From Caulobacter segnis (lineage in GTDB: Bacteria; Pseudomonadota; Alphaproteobacteria; Caulobacterales; Caulobacteraceae): a stretch of DNA of 64,000 bases. Every line of letters begins with the position of its first letter. Within the stretch, counting starts at the first letter, position 1. The notes under the pieces were generated by a model that saw only the letters and a program-made list of their open reading frames with translations, was not told where the DNA came from and ran no database searches. Location of the stretch: the NCBI RefSeq assembly GCF_023935105.1, contig NZ_CP096040.1, positions 2,356,001 through 2,420,000 on the forward strand, written 5' to 3'. Of this stretch, positions 35,525 to 44,185 are shown piece after piece. Made by a program: the position numbers and the translations under genes.

Positions 35525-35549
35525 GTAGTCGTTGGGGATCAGAGGGGGA

Positions 35550-38405
35550 TCAGAAGGTCGTGAACTGGAAGCCCAGCCAGACCGTGCGGCCGTTGTTCTT
35601 GATCTGGTAGGCCGGGCCATAGTTGGTCACGCCGTAACGGTCGGTGATGTCCTGGTCGAGCATGTTGCGGCCCTCGACCATGACGCGGAAGTTTCGGCTC
35701 ACCTGCCAGCTGGCCTGAAGGTCCAGCAGCGGATCGTACTTGGTGCGCCGGTCGTTGGCCGGATTGTAGCTGAGGCTCGGGACCGACGATTGTTCCTGCA
35801 GGTAGAGGTTCGCCGCGAACGGGCCCTTGTTGTAGGCCAGCGAGGCGTTGAAGAAGTGGCGCGGCGCGTTGTCGACCAGGCGCGTGTCGCTCGGCGGCGT
35901 CCCGCCGCCGCCGTTGATCGCCGTGATCTGGTAGACGAGGTAATCGTAGGAGAGCGTCAGGCCCAGATTGCCGAAGCGCTCGGGGATCCACGGCAGCTGG
36001 GGATCCGACCAGACCGCCTCCAGGCCGCGGACCTTGCCGTAGACCTTCTTGCCGTTCACCTCGCGGACATTGCTGGTGTAGGTGATCACCTCGCGCACGC
36101 CATCGGGACCGATCGACTGGCTGCTGCTGCTGGCCGAGATGTCATGCAGATCCTTGGCGAACCCGCCGAACGAGAGATAGGCCGAGCGGCCGTAATAGTA
36201 CTCGGCCGAGGCGTCGAAATTGGTCGAGCGGATCGGCATCAGATAGGGGTTGCTGTAGCTGATCGAGCGCGTAACCGGCGTGTCGTAGCTGGTGATCAGG
36301 CGGCGCGAGGCGCTGTTGATCGCCGGCCGCTCCAGGGTCTTGGTGAAGGCCCCGCGCAGCTTCAGGTTCGAGGTCACGTCGTACGAGCCGTAGGCGCTGG
36401 GCAGCACGTGCCAGTAGTTCTGCTCGTAGTGGCCCTGGATGAACTTGCCGACGGTGTCGGGCTCGTACTGGTCGAGTTCGCGATGGGTGTGGGCGGCGCG
36501 AACGCCGGCCGACAGGCGCGCACGATCCCAGCCGAACGAGACGATGCCATAGCCCAGGCCGATCTCTTCGGAGCCGTTGAAGTTCTGGCCATAGCTGTCG
36601 GCCGGATCGGCGGCGTAGAGGCGGTTGGCGTCGGGGGAGGGCGTTCCGCGCGTGTTCACCAGGCTCAGGAAGGTGTCGACGTTCCAGTCCACCGGCTGGA
36701 ACAGGGTCACGTTGGAGGCGCTGGTGACTTCCGAGAGCAGCACACCGCTGCTCGGCAGGATCCGGGCATAGCCGCGCTGAACGTTGCTGCGGTCCAGGGT
36801 CTTGAGCTGCGCGCCGAGCTTGAAGCCCAGGCCATTGTCGGCCAGGTCCATGTTGTGGGCGTAGTCGATGCGGGCGAAGTAGTTCTGGTCACGGCTCAGG
36901 GTGTCACCGACCGTCACCTTCGAGTTCAGGCGATAGTTGGCGGGCTTTGAGGTCTGGGCGTTGGATCCCGGCGTGAACGACAGCTGGTCATCGCCGAAGC
37001 TGTAGCCGACCGGCGTGGTCAGGGCGCTGGAGGCCAGCACGAAGCCGCTGGTGGCGATCGAGCCGGCGAGGACGCGGTTGTAGGTCACGCCCACGCGGAC
37101 CGAAAGGCTGTCCTTGTCGTTGATGGCGTAGTCGCCGCCCAGCTGGACGATGTGGTCCATCAACTTGGGGTGACCGGCGTTGAAGCCGTAGGACGCCGAG
37201 GCGGCGTTGAACTGACCGCCGGTGGAAGTCGGATTGACGGCACCGGCCGCCGCGACGCTGACCGTCGAGGTGCGCTGCTCGGTGCGGAAGTCATGCTCCA
37301 GATAGAAGTACTCTCCGAACAGCGAGAGCTTGTCGCTGGGCCTGTAGTCCAGGCGCGCCATGGCCGAGACGCGCTGGCTGGCGCTGTAGGTCTCGCCCTT
37401 GGTCAGAGCCCCATTCGGGACCAGGGTCCCGTTGATCGTGTTGAAGCTGGCGACCGAGACAGCGTCCTGACGCGAACCCAGTCGGTCGAGGCTGGCGCCC
37501 ATGGCCAGGCCCCACTTGCCCGCATCATCCAGGCCGCCCTTCCAGGAGCCGGCCAGGCGCACGGGCTTGCGGGTCTTCAGCACTCCATCATTGCGGTTGT
37601 TGGCGCCGACATAGGCGCGAAAGTCCGCGACGTGCTGGCCGTTGTTGTCCAGACCGCTGATCGTGGTCAGGGCCACGTGGGCGGAGTTGGCGTTCTCATC
37701 CAGGTCCGGCGTGACCGTCGAGGTCACGGTGACGTTCTTGATGAAGTTAGCCGACAAAAGCTCGGTCGAGGTGGCGCGCGAGCCGTTGACGTAGTCGGTG
37801 AGCAGGACGCCGTCGACCGACTGAGAGGCCGCGGCATTGTTGAGGCCGCGGATCTGGACATAGCGGTTTTCGCCGCTCTGGGTCTCGTTGCGGCGCACCC
37901 CCGGCAGGCGGGCCAGGACGTCCGAGACGTCAAGATTGGGCAGGCGCTGGATTTCCAACTGGGTGACGGTATTGACCACCGTGTCGCTGCCCCACTTCAG
38001 GTCGCCGGCGCGCGGGCCGCTGGTGACGATGATTTCCTCCAGGGCCGTGGCCGCGTCGCTGGCGAGCCGAGCGTCTTCCCGGCCGGACGCGCCCTGCAGC
38101 ATGATCATCTTGCCGTCGTCGCCGACGATGCTGAGGCCGGAGCCCGCGATCAGCTGGGTCAGGGCCGCGCGCGGCTCCATCGTGCCCCGCACGGCGGGCG
38201 AGCGCCGGCCCGCGGCCGCCTCGCCGGGAAAGAAGATCTGCACGCCGGCCTGACGGGCGAACTGGTTGAGCGCCTCGCCCATCGGCTGGGCCTTGATGTC
38301 GAAGGCCCGTTCGGCCGCGACGCTGACGGCAGGCGTCATCACGATCGCGGACGTGACAAGGAGCGCCGCGAAAAGCGGCGTGCGTGCGTAAGCACCACGG
38401 TTCAT
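35550..38405 (-). CDS. TonB-dependent receptor with STN domain, Xanthomonas/Caulobacter-type (cassette 3)
   Basis: Outer-membrane transducer, 951 residues from ATG 38405 (AAGGGA about 10 nt upstream; the longer frame adds 17 non-signal residues). Signal peptide 1-30 ending SVAA-ER, STN domain 33-105 (FDIKAQPMGEALNQFARQA, ADGRRSP-like AAAGRRSPAVRG), plug about 130-250 with RIPNLDVSDVLARLPGV-like and SVDGVLLTDYVNGS, FIKNVTVTSTVTPDLDENANS. The last motif is the hallmark of the Xanthomonas-Caulobacter receptor group, many of which import sugars or polysaccharide breakdown products rather than iron. Ends WLGFQFTTF. Last of a FecI-FecR-receptor unit on the minus strand. Confidence 0.9.
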   Translation of the reverse strand: MNRGAYARTPLFAALLVTSAIVMTPAVSVAAERAFDIKAQPMGEALNQFARQAGVQIFFPGEAAAGRRSPAVRGTMEPRAALTQLIAGSGLSIVGDDGKMIMLQGASGREDARLASDAATALEEIIVTSGPRAGDLKWGSDTVVNTVTQLEIQRLPNLDVSDVLARLPGVRRNETQSGENRYVQIRGLNNAAASQSVDGVLLTDYVNGSRATSTELLSANFIKNVTVTSTVTPDLDENANSAHVALTTISGLDNNGQHVADFRAYVGANNRNDGVLKTRKPVRLAGSWKGGLDDAGKWGLAMGASLDRLGSRQDAVSVASFNTINGTLVPNGALTKGETYSASQRVSAMARLDYRPSDKLSLFGEYFYLEHDFRTEQRTSTVSVAAAGAVNPTSTGGQFNAASASYGFNAGHPKLMDHIVQLGGDYAINDKDSLSVRVGVTYNRVLAGSIATSGFVLASSALTTPVGYSFGDDQLSFTPGSNAQTSKPANYRLNSKVTVGDTLSRDQNYFARIDYAHNMDLADNGLGFKLGAQLKTLDRSNVQRGYARILPSSGVLLSEVTSASNVTLFQPVDWNVDTFLSLVNTRGTPSPDANRLYAADPADSYGQNFNGSEEIGLGYGIVSFGWDRARLSAGVRAAHTHRELDQYEPDTVGKFIQGHYEQNYWHVLPSAYGSYDVTSNLKLRGAFTKTLERPAINSASRRLITSYDTPVTRSISYSNPYLMPIRSTNFDASAEYYYGRSAYLSFGGFAKDLHDISASSSSQSIGPDGVREVITYTSNVREVNGKKVYGKVRGLEAVWSDPQLPWIPERFGNLGLTLSYDYLVYQITAINGGGGTPPSDTRLVDNAPRHFFNASLAYNKGPFAANLYLQEQSSVPSLSYNPANDRRTKYDPLLDLQASWQVSRNFRVMVEGRNMLDQDITDRYGVTNYGPAYQIKNNGRTVWLGFQFTTF

Positions 38406-38490
38406 GGTCGAAGATCCCTTGGCCAGGCGCCCGTTCGCGCGCCCCCTCATCTCCAAGGATGGTCGGCGACGAAAACGCCTCCAAATCGGC

Positions 38491-39450
38491 TCAGGAATTT
38501 TTTAGCGACAGCAGCATGACCTGCTGGGACGGGGTCACGCGGACGTTCATCGTCGTTTCGAGCGCCAGCAGGAACGCGCTGGGATCGTCGGCCACGAACC
38601 GCCCGCCGACTCGCAGGCCAGCCAGTTGCGGATCGGCCAGGACGATCTTGCGCACGAGGTGGCGGTTATATTCCTCGATGGCGCTCGACAGCGGCTCGTC
38701 CACGAACAGGATCTCGCCACTGCGCCAAGCCAGGACCGCGGCGATGTCCTGTTCGGACAGAGGGCGGGCGAGGGGGCGTTCGGGGGTGAGGGCCAGGGCG
38801 GTGGGACCGCGAACCGGTGTGGCGGAGGGGCTAGCCGAAATGCCCTCGGCGCTGGCTTCGCCCTTCAGCACGACGAGATCCAGGAGGCCCTCGCGCAGGC
38901 GGGCGTTGTAGCGGCCGGGGCCCAGGCGCGCGCCGACGGGGCCGCCCTTGAGGTGGACCGGCCGGGCGTTCGCGGCGATGTCCAGAGCGATCTCGCCCCG
39001 CTCGAGCCAAAGGCGGAGGCCTTCATGGCCTGACTTCCAGGAGGCGGCGCTGTCGGTATTCAGCGTCAGCCCGCCGGCGCCGGCCAGGTCGACATGGCGC
39101 ATGCCCCCGACCGGCGTCGAGGCGCGGTCTCGTGCATTGACCTTGCCGGCGATCAGCGCGCCGCCGCCGAGCGAAAATACGGCCAGGCCGGCGGCGATCG
39201 CGCCCCGGCGTGTGGGGTCGACCTTGCGGGAGCGCTTGACGGCGGGCGCCTCGGCGCCGTCGGCGGCGGCGCGTCGCGCCGCGTCGGAGACCCGGATAAA
39301 GGCCAGGGCGTGGCGAGGATCCTCGGTGCGCCAGCGCTCGAACGCCGCCTCGTCCAGGGTTCCAAGGTCAGCGCGCGCCAGCCACTGCGCGGCCGCGCGC
39401 AGCACCGGATCGCTTCCGGTCTCTTCCGACGCTCGCCGCTTTTCGAACAC
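38491..39450 (-). CDS. FecR-family sigma regulator (cassette 3)
   Basis: Inner-membrane anti-sigma/co-regulator, 319 residues. DUF4880-like N-terminus (AAAQWLARADLGTLDEAAFERW), a basic stretch, one transmembrane helix about 80-100 (AIAAGLAVFSLGGGALIAG), FecR domain 110-200 (GGLTLNTDSAASW, LWLERGEIALDIAA), C-terminal STN-like DUF4974 (FLLALETTMNVRVTPS). Between the sigma gene (66 nt away) and receptor gene (85 nt away) on the same strand. Confidence 0.9.
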   Translation of the reverse strand: MFEKRRASEETGSDPVLRAAAQWLARADLGTLDEAAFERWRTEDPRHALAFIRVSDAARRAAADGAEAPAVKRSRKVDPTRRGAIAAGLAVFSLGGGALIAGKVNARDRASTPVGGMRHVDLAGAGGLTLNTDSAASWKSGHEGLRLWLERGEIALDIAANARPVHLKGGPVGARLGPGRYNARLREGLLDLVVLKGEASAEGISASPSATPVRGPTALALTPERPLARPLSEQDIAAVLAWRSGEILFVDEPLSSAIEEYNRHLVRKIVLADPQLAGLRVGGRFVADDPSAFLLALETTMNVRVTPSQQVMLLSLKNS

Positions 39451-39516
39451 GCCCGGAGCCGCCCTTTCATCCGCCTATCTTAGGAAGATGGTTGGGCGCG
39501 CGAACGCCACCACATT

Positions 39517-40122
39517 TTACGAGCGCTCGACCGAATTTTTTCGGCGGCTCTCTTCGGCTTTGGCCGGACGATCGGTCGCGGGCAGGGCTGGCGTCGCCGC
39601 GAGCGCTTTGGCGACGAGGTAATGGGCGCGAGCCAAGCGCTTTTCCAAGGTCGACGGACTGACGCCAAGCTGCTGGGCCACCTCGCGCGGCGAGCGCTCC
39701 TCGATGCGCCGTAGAACGAAAACACGGCGGCAGCGCTCGGGCAGGTCCTTCAGGGCCGCGTCGAGGCGAGCTAGCTGTTCGCGGCCCGAGACGACCCGGA
39801 AGGCGTCGGGGCTTTCGTCGACGACGTCGAAGTCCTCGGCCAGGGTCATTTGCTCGAAGCGGGCGATCTTGGCGCGACGCAGCTTCTCGAACGCCAAGTT
39901 GCGCATCATCCGCAGCACATAGGCGTGGGGCGCCTCGATCTGCGCCCAGCCATCCACGGTCAGGAGCCGCGCGAACGCCTCCTGCACCAGGTCGCGGGCC
40001 GCATCGGAATCGTTCACCAGCTTGCGCGCCGAGGCCAGCAGCATCGGCTCGAGCGGCAGGATCTGATCCATGAACCATTGGTCGATGGGGCGAAGGTGCG
40101 ACAAGGCTTGGCCGTTCTGCAT
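39517..40122 (-). CDS. FecI-type ECF sigma factor (cassette 3)
   Basis: 201 residues. Region 2: LVNDSDAARDLVQEAFARLL and VLRMMRNLAFEKLRRAKIA; region 4: LPERCRRVFVLRRIEERSPREVA plus LGVSPSTLEKRLARAHYLV. The C-terminal tail beyond residue 180 is charged and non-conserved. Upstream on its own strand the motif at 40159-40175 (CGCCAAACTGTCACGT) sits 36 nt before the ATG and is shared with the cassette-1 sigma gene. Divergent from the hydrolase gene at 40293. Confidence 0.9.
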   Translation of the reverse strand: MQNGQALSHLRPIDQWFMDQILPLEPMLLASARKLVNDSDAARDLVQEAFARLLTVDGWAQIEAPHAYVLRMMRNLAFEKLRRAKIARFEQMTLAEDFDVVDESPDAFRVVSGREQLARLDAALKDLPERCRRVFVLRRIEERSPREVAQQLGVSPSTLEKRLARAHYLVAKALAATPALPATDRPAKAEESRRKNSVERS

Positions 40123-40158
40123 CGGATCGGCCGTCGCTAGGCGCGATCGGTGTCAGTC

Positions 40159-40175
40159 ACGTGACAGTTTGGCGA
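40159..40175 (-). promoter_or_regulatory. Promoter-like motif, second copy
   Basis: Minus strand reads TCGCCAAACTGTCACGT, one mismatch from 4634-4650. Located 36 nt upstream of the cassette-3 sigma start. Possible autoregulated ECF promoter element. Confidence 0.45.
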
Positions 40176-40225
40176 TTGTTTCGACGGGGCGGGCCTGCTG
40201 CTCCCGGACTTCACCACACCTTACA

Positions 40226-40242
40226 GCGCTTTACTGTCACCG
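40226..40242 (+). promoter_or_regulatory. Looser plus-strand copy of the motif upstream of a hydrolase gene
   Basis: GCGCTTTACTGTCACCG, sharing ACTGTCAC and flanking bases with the sigma-gene motifs, 50 nt before the hydrolase start at 40293. If functional it would place this hydrolase in the same regulon as the divergent sigma factor. Confidence 0.3.
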
Positions 40243-40292
40243 GCGTGGCGGCCGAGCCATCGTGCGGCCGAGCCACAAGCAAGGGGCGCTCG

Positions 40293-41171
40293 ATGCCGCG
40301 ACTGCCGAATCCGTCCGACCTCATCCTGCGTCGCGCCGATGTCGGCGACGTCTCGATCTTCTACAGGGAGGCCGGCCATCGGGATCGTCCCACGATCCTG
40401 CTGCTGCACGGCTTTCCGACATCGTCGCACCAGTTTCGTCACCTGATCCCGCGTCTCGCCGAGCTCTACCATGTGATCGCGCCGGACCTGCCGGGTTTCG
40501 GCTTCACGACCGCGCCCGAAGGATTCGACTACAGCTTCGCGAGCCTGGCCGAAGCCATGGCCGCGTTTACCGACGCGATCGGCCTGGACCGTTATGCGAT
40601 CTACATCTTCGACTATGGCGCGCCGGTCGGCCTGCGCTTGGCGATGGCCCGGCCGGGCGCGATCACGGCGATCATCTCGCAGAACGGTAACGCCTACGAA
40701 GAGGGGCTCAGCGACGGGTGGGCGCAGACCCGCGCCTATTGGGCCGATCCCTCGACGATCAATCGCGAGGCGATGCGGGGTATGTTCACCGTGGAGGCGA
40801 TGCGCTGGCAGTACACCCATGGCGCGCCCGACGAGACCCAGGTAGCCCCGGAGGGTTACTGGCTGGACCACGCCTTGCTGTCGCGTCCGGGCAATGCCGA
40901 CATTCAGCTGGACCTGATCGCCGACTACCAGAACAACGTCGCGCTCTACCCCCGCATCCACCAGTATTTCCGCGAACGGCAGCCACCGCTTCTGGCGGTC
41001 TGGGGTGACAAGGATCCCTTCTTCCTGCCAGCCGGCGCGGAAGCCTTCCGGCGGGATCTGCCCAAGGCCGAGGTGCGGTTCCTGGATACCGGTCATTTCG
41101 CGCTCGAGACGCACTGCGCCGAGATCGCCGATCTCATGCGCGACTTCCTGAGCCGTCATAGCATCCAGTGA
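40293..41171 (+). CDS. Alpha/beta hydrolase with Asp nucleophile, cytoplasmic paralog
   Basis: 292 residues. ATG 40293 has AAGGGG 7 nt upstream; upstream in-frame codons cover the promoter region. [13 protein letters not shown] (about 36), Asp nucleophile in FDYGAP (about 110), acid WGDKD (about 238), His in LDTGHFALE (about 268). No signal peptide, unlike its close paralog at 31819 which is exported. Such enzymes act as epoxide hydrolases, dehalogenases or C-C hydrolases; substrate unknown. Divergent from the cassette-3 sigma gene, with matching promoter-like motifs in the shared intergenic region. Confidence 0.85.
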   Translation: MPRLPNPSDLILRRADVGDVSIFYREAGHRDRPTILLLHGFPTSSHQFRHLIPRLAELYHVIAPDLPGFGFTTAPEGFDYSFASLAEAMAAFTDAIGLDRYAIYIFDYGAPVGLRLAMARPGAITAIISQNGNAYEEGLSDGWAQTRAYWADPSTINREAMRGMFTVEAMRWQYTHGAPDETQVAPEGYWLDHALLSRPGNADIQLDLIADYQNNVALYPRIHQYFRERQPPLLAVWGDKDPFFLPAGAEAFRRDLPKAEVRFLDTGHFALETHCAEIADLMRDFLSRHSIQ

Positions 41172-41186
41172 CAGGACGGCTCGACG

Positions 41187-41810
41187 TCAGGCCTGGGCGA
41201 GGCGCTCGCGAAGCGCGCGGTTCTCGGCTTCCAGCGCCTCCAGCTTGTCGTGGAGCGGCTGGACGGCGCGCGAGATCTCCGCTTCGGTGAAGCGCGGGAC
41301 GATGTGCTGGGGGCAGTTCCAGTCGAACGCGGCCAGCTTCAGTCGGAAGATCCGCTCCGGCTTGGCGCGGTAACCGGGGGCGGCCACCTGTTCCAGAAGA
41401 CCCGGCTCGGCGTCGAGCGCCAGGCGCTCGGCGTGGGCGAGGATCTTCAACCGCGCGCGCCGGGGATAGTCGACCAGGATCAGCGCCACTTTGTCGTTGG
41501 CGTCGAGATTGCCGACGCTGATGTACTGGCGGTTGCCGCGAAAGTCCGCGAACGCCAGCGTCGTCTCGTCGAGCACCTTGAGAAAGCCGGCCGGGCCCCC
41601 GCGGTACTGGACATAAGGCCAGCCAGTTTCCGAGACGCTGGCCATGTAGAAGCTATCGCGCGCGGCGATGAAGGCTACTTCGTTCTCCGTGAACGCCTCC
41701 ATCCGCCGATCGACCTGGCCCGGAGTCCACAGTCGATCGACGCCCATCTCGGCCTGGGCGGCGCGGACGCTCGCCGAGGTGGCAAGATCCAGGAAGCTAT
41801 ATCGGCTCAC
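41187..41810 (-). CDS. Pyridoxamine-5'-phosphate-oxidase-like FMN-binding protein
   Basis: 207 residues with a split-barrel flavin-binding fold: FIAARDSFYMASVSETGWPYVQYRGGP, LAFADFRGNRQYISVGNLD and VALILVDYPRRARLKILAHAE (about 45-130) are typical of the PPOx family (general stress/oxidoreductase branch). The C-terminal 40 residues form a coiled-coil (ALEAENRALRERLAQA). Likely binds FMN or F420-like cofactor and reduces small molecules; true PdxH activity is unlikely, as its specific Arg/Lys set is not seen. Lies 36 nt downstream of an OsmC gene on the same strand, so the two may form a stress operon. Confidence 0.8.
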   Translation of the reverse strand: MSRYSFLDLATSASVRAAQAEMGVDRLWTPGQVDRRMEAFTENEVAFIAARDSFYMASVSETGWPYVQYRGGPAGFLKVLDETTLAFADFRGNRQYISVGNLDANDKVALILVDYPRRARLKILAHAERLALDAEPGLLEQVAAPGYRAKPERIFRLKLAAFDWNCPQHIVPRFTEAEISRAVQPLHDKLEALEAENRALRERLAQA

Positions 41811-41846
41811 GCAGCGGTCCTCATCGCGTAGGGGAGCGCGACCGGT

Positions 41847-42278
41847 CTATTCGACCAGGGCCGCGTCCAGGGTGATCTCGGCGTTGAGGAGCTTCGACAC
41901 CGGGCAGTTGGCCTTGGCGCCGGCGGCCAGCTTCTCGAAGGTTTCCTGATCGGCGCCGGGGATCCGGGCCTTCAGGGTCAGGTGCGAGGCGGTGATCGCG
42001 TAGCCGCCATCGACCTGTTCGAGCGTGATCTTGGCGGAGGTGTCCATCTGGTCGGCCCGCAGGCCCGCTTCGCCGAGCACCAGGGAAAGCGCCATCGTGA
42101 AGCAGGCGGCGTGGGCCGCGCCGATCAACTCCTCGGGGTTAGAGCCCGGCTGCCCCTCGAAGCGACTGGCAAAGCCGTAGGGGTAGGTCTGCAGGGCGCC
42201 GCTCTCCGTAGAGATCGAGCCTTTGCCGTCCTTGATGCCGCCGCTCCAGGCGGCCGATCCGGTTCTGACGATCTTCAT
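41847..42278 (-). CDS. OsmC-family peroxide-reducing protein
   Basis: 143 residues from ATG 42278 (GAGGAG 6 nt upstream). Two redox cysteines of the family: ACFTMAL (about 60) and NCPVSKLLN (about 125), plus PEELIGAAHAACF. OsmC/Ohr enzymes reduce organic hydroperoxides with dithiols. No signal peptide. First gene of a short unit with the PPOx-like protein. A second, divergent OsmC is found at 49164; they are not closely similar. Confidence 0.9.
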   Translation of the reverse strand: MKIVRTGSAAWSGGIKDGKGSISTESGALQTYPYGFASRFEGQPGSNPEELIGAAHAACFTMALSLVLGEAGLRADQMDTSAKITLEQVDGGYAITASHLTLKARIPGADQETFEKLAAGAKANCPVSKLLNAEITLDAALVE

Positions 42279-42377
42279 GGCGTTCTCCTCGTGTCTCGAA
42301 ACGCCAGCGATGTAGGCCATGATCTGGCGGCGCGGGCTTGAATAAAAAGGTGGTCCTGCCTCTCGGCCGGCCGTGGG

Positions 42378-42509
42378 TCAGAGGCCGAGGTCGCTCAAGC
42401 CAGGATGGTCGTCCGGTCTGCGCCCGAGCGTCCAGCGGAACTTGCGATCGGTTTCGGCGATCGGGTGCTCGTTGATGCTGGCGTGCCGGTTCTCCAGACA
42501 GAGCGCCGC
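42378..42509 (-). pseudogene. Orphan coding-like fragment directly after FecR stop
   Basis: The frame of the cassette-4 FecR continues after its TAG (42510-42512) for 43 codons to TGA at 42378-42380, reading e.g. [18 protein letters not shown] and [15 protein letters not shown]. Third codon positions are strongly G/C, as in real genes here, and there is no start codon. It looks like the surviving tail of an unknown gene, or an extension separated by a stop mutation. I do not recognise the family. Confidence 0.35.
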
Positions 42510-43580
42510 CTACCGTCTGGTCTTGCCGCGTGGCGCGATCTCGATCCGGCCGTCCGGCAGGGGAACCAGGCGGACGGGATAGAGCGTGGTCAGGGTCGTG
42601 GCGAACCGGGCCGGATCGTCGGTTCGGAACGCCCCGCTGACCCGTAGCGCGGCGACCTTCGGATCGATCACGACGAGCTTCTCGCTCGTGTACTGGTTCA
42701 TCTGGGCGATGGCTTCGGCTAACGAGACGTCGTCGAACTGGATCACCTTGTGCTCCGCGTCGGGCGCCGCCGTCTTGGTTTGGATGACGTCGTCGGATTG
42801 GCCCCGGCGGGCGATGAGCTCCTGCCCGGGCACGAGGATCTTCGGGGCGCCCGTCACCGCGCTCGGATCGCTGCCGACCGTGACGCCGAGCGATCCTTCG
42901 TCGAGGCGAACACGGGTTTCGCCGTCCCGGACCTGGATGTTGAAGCGCGTGCCGAAATCCGATACCACGCGTTCGCCGGCCGCGACCCTGAACGGGTGGT
43001 CCGCGTCGTGCTGGACCTCGAACATCACTTCGCCACGGGTCATGCGCACCAGGCGCTGCCCATTGGCATAGCCGACGTCCACGGCGCTGTTGGGCGAGAG
43101 CGCCAAGCGTGTGCCGTCTTCCAGGCGAACATTCAGGCGCTGTCCGGCGGTGGTCGCGTAGTCGTTCTGGCCGAACCGGCTGAGATCGCGCGCTTCCACG
43201 CTGGCGACCTGGGTCGGAGACGGCACGGAAGGCCCGCGACCCACGCCCATGAACAGCACGCCGCCGACCACGGCTGCGGCGACCGAGGCCGCGGCAAGGT
43301 ACCAGGGAGCGGGAGAGGGGGCTCGTCGGACGCGCAGGGACAGCGCGTCCTTTCGCAACGGGGCCAGCATTTCGTCGGCCTGCGGATCCTCGAACACATC
43401 CCAGAGGTCGCGGGCGCGTTCCCAGGCGGCGCGATTGGTCGGGCTAGCGTCCAGCCATTGGGCGAAGGCGGCGTCATCGTCGGTCGAAGGACCGCGCTGC
43501 AGGCGCTCGAGCCACAGGGCCGCGGCCGCCTTGGGGGGCAGCTGTTCCAGGTAGGCTGGGGAGCGCGGGTCGGGGCTCAT
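42510..43580 (-). CDS. FecR-family sigma regulator (cassette 4)
   Basis: 356 residues. DUF4880-like N-terminus (AAALWLERLQRG, FAQWLDASPTNRAAWERA), transmembrane helix about 93-112 (WYLAAASVAAAVVGGVLFMG), FecR domain 140-240 (RLEDGTRLALSPNSAV, MTRGEVMFEVQHDADHPF, DFGTRFNIQVRDGETRV), and C-terminal DUF4974 (LAEAIAQMNQYTSEKLVVIDP, then FATTLTTLYPVRLVPL). Start overlaps the sigma gene end as ATGA. Here the receptor gene lies upstream, not downstream. Confidence 0.9.
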   Translation of the reverse strand: MSPDPRSPAYLEQLPPKAAAALWLERLQRGPSTDDDAAFAQWLDASPTNRAAWERARDLWDVFEDPQADEMLAPLRKDALSLRVRRAPSPAPWYLAAASVAAAVVGGVLFMGVGRGPSVPSPTQVASVEARDLSRFGQNDYATTAGQRLNVRLEDGTRLALSPNSAVDVGYANGQRLVRMTRGEVMFEVQHDADHPFRVAAGERVVSDFGTRFNIQVRDGETRVRLDEGSLGVTVGSDPSAVTGAPKILVPGQELIARRGQSDDVIQTKTAAPDAEHKVIQFDDVSLAEAIAQMNQYTSEKLVVIDPKVAALRVSGAFRTDDPARFATTLTTLYPVRLVPLPDGRIEIAPRGKTRR

Positions 43581-44161
43581 GCCGCGTCTCCCTCAAGCAT
43601 CAGGTGGTCGACCGCGCGGGCCATGTCCTTCTCGACCGTGCTCAGCGAGACCTTGAGACGGGCGGCGATTTCGCCGTAGCGCAGGCCTTCCAGTCGGCGC
43701 AGGACGAAGACCGTACGGGTGCGTTCGGGGAGCGTCATCAGACTTGCCGACACAGCGCGGAGCCGCTCTCGCGCGAGGAGTGCGCGCAGCGCGTCGGCGT
43801 CCTCGGCCTGATGTCCTTCGGGTTCGAGGGCGATATGGGCGTCAGCGCGTCGAACACTACGCCGCCTGTAGCGGTCGGCCAGCACGCTCTCGGCGGTGCG
43901 ATAGAGATAGCCTTCGAAATGCGCCACATCGTCGGTCGTGTCGCGCTGCGTGACCCGAAGGAACGTATCCTGCAGGAGGTCCTCGGCTTCGCTTGGATCC
44001 GGCACACGCCGCCGGAGCCAACCCAGGAGCTTGCCCCGCGCATCGCGAAACTGCCGCGCGACGGAGTGGCTGGATTTCGACTGTGGATCGCCGTCCGACA
44101 TAGACAAAGATCTGGCCCGATCATCTTGTAAAATCAGAGCTCCGTCAGGCGTGGCGTACAT
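43577..44161 (-). CDS. FecI-type ECF sigma factor (cassette 4)
   Basis: 194 residues with ATG 44161, chosen because AAGGGA is 8 nt upstream; ATG 44101 (MSDGDPQSK) is the alternative with no visible Shine-Dalgarno. Region 2: VPDPSEAEDLLQDTFLRVTQ and YLYRTAESVLADRYRRR; region 4: LPERTRTVFVLRRLEGLRYGEIA plus LKVSLSTVEKDMARAVDHL. The start is preceded by a 7-bp hairpin with the Shine-Dalgarno in its loop region, and by a motif shared with the regulator gene at 47669. Confidence 0.87.
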   Translation of the reverse strand: MYATPDGALILQDDRARSLSMSDGDPQSKSSHSVARQFRDARGKLLGWLRRRVPDPSEAEDLLQDTFLRVTQRDTTDDVAHFEGYLYRTAESVLADRYRRRSVRRADAHIALEPEGHQAEDADALRALLARERLRAVSASLMTLPERTRTVFVLRRLEGLRYGEIAARLKVSLSTVEKDMARAVDHLMLEGDAA

Positions 44162-44185
44162 GGGAGGCGTCCCTTCATGCCTCCC
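44162..44185 (-). promoter_or_regulatory. Hairpin enclosing the ribosome-binding site of the cassette-4 sigma gene
   Basis: GGGAGGC (44179-44185 on the minus strand 5' side) pairs with GCCTCCC (44162-44168) just before ATG 44161; the AAGGGA Shine-Dalgarno is in the loop. Could affect translation initiation. Confidence 0.35.

Noticed and set aside
35532..36950. 472-codon plus-strand frame over the cassette-3 receptor
   Set aside because: Antisense shadow of the TonB receptor; low-complexity Val/Ala-rich product.
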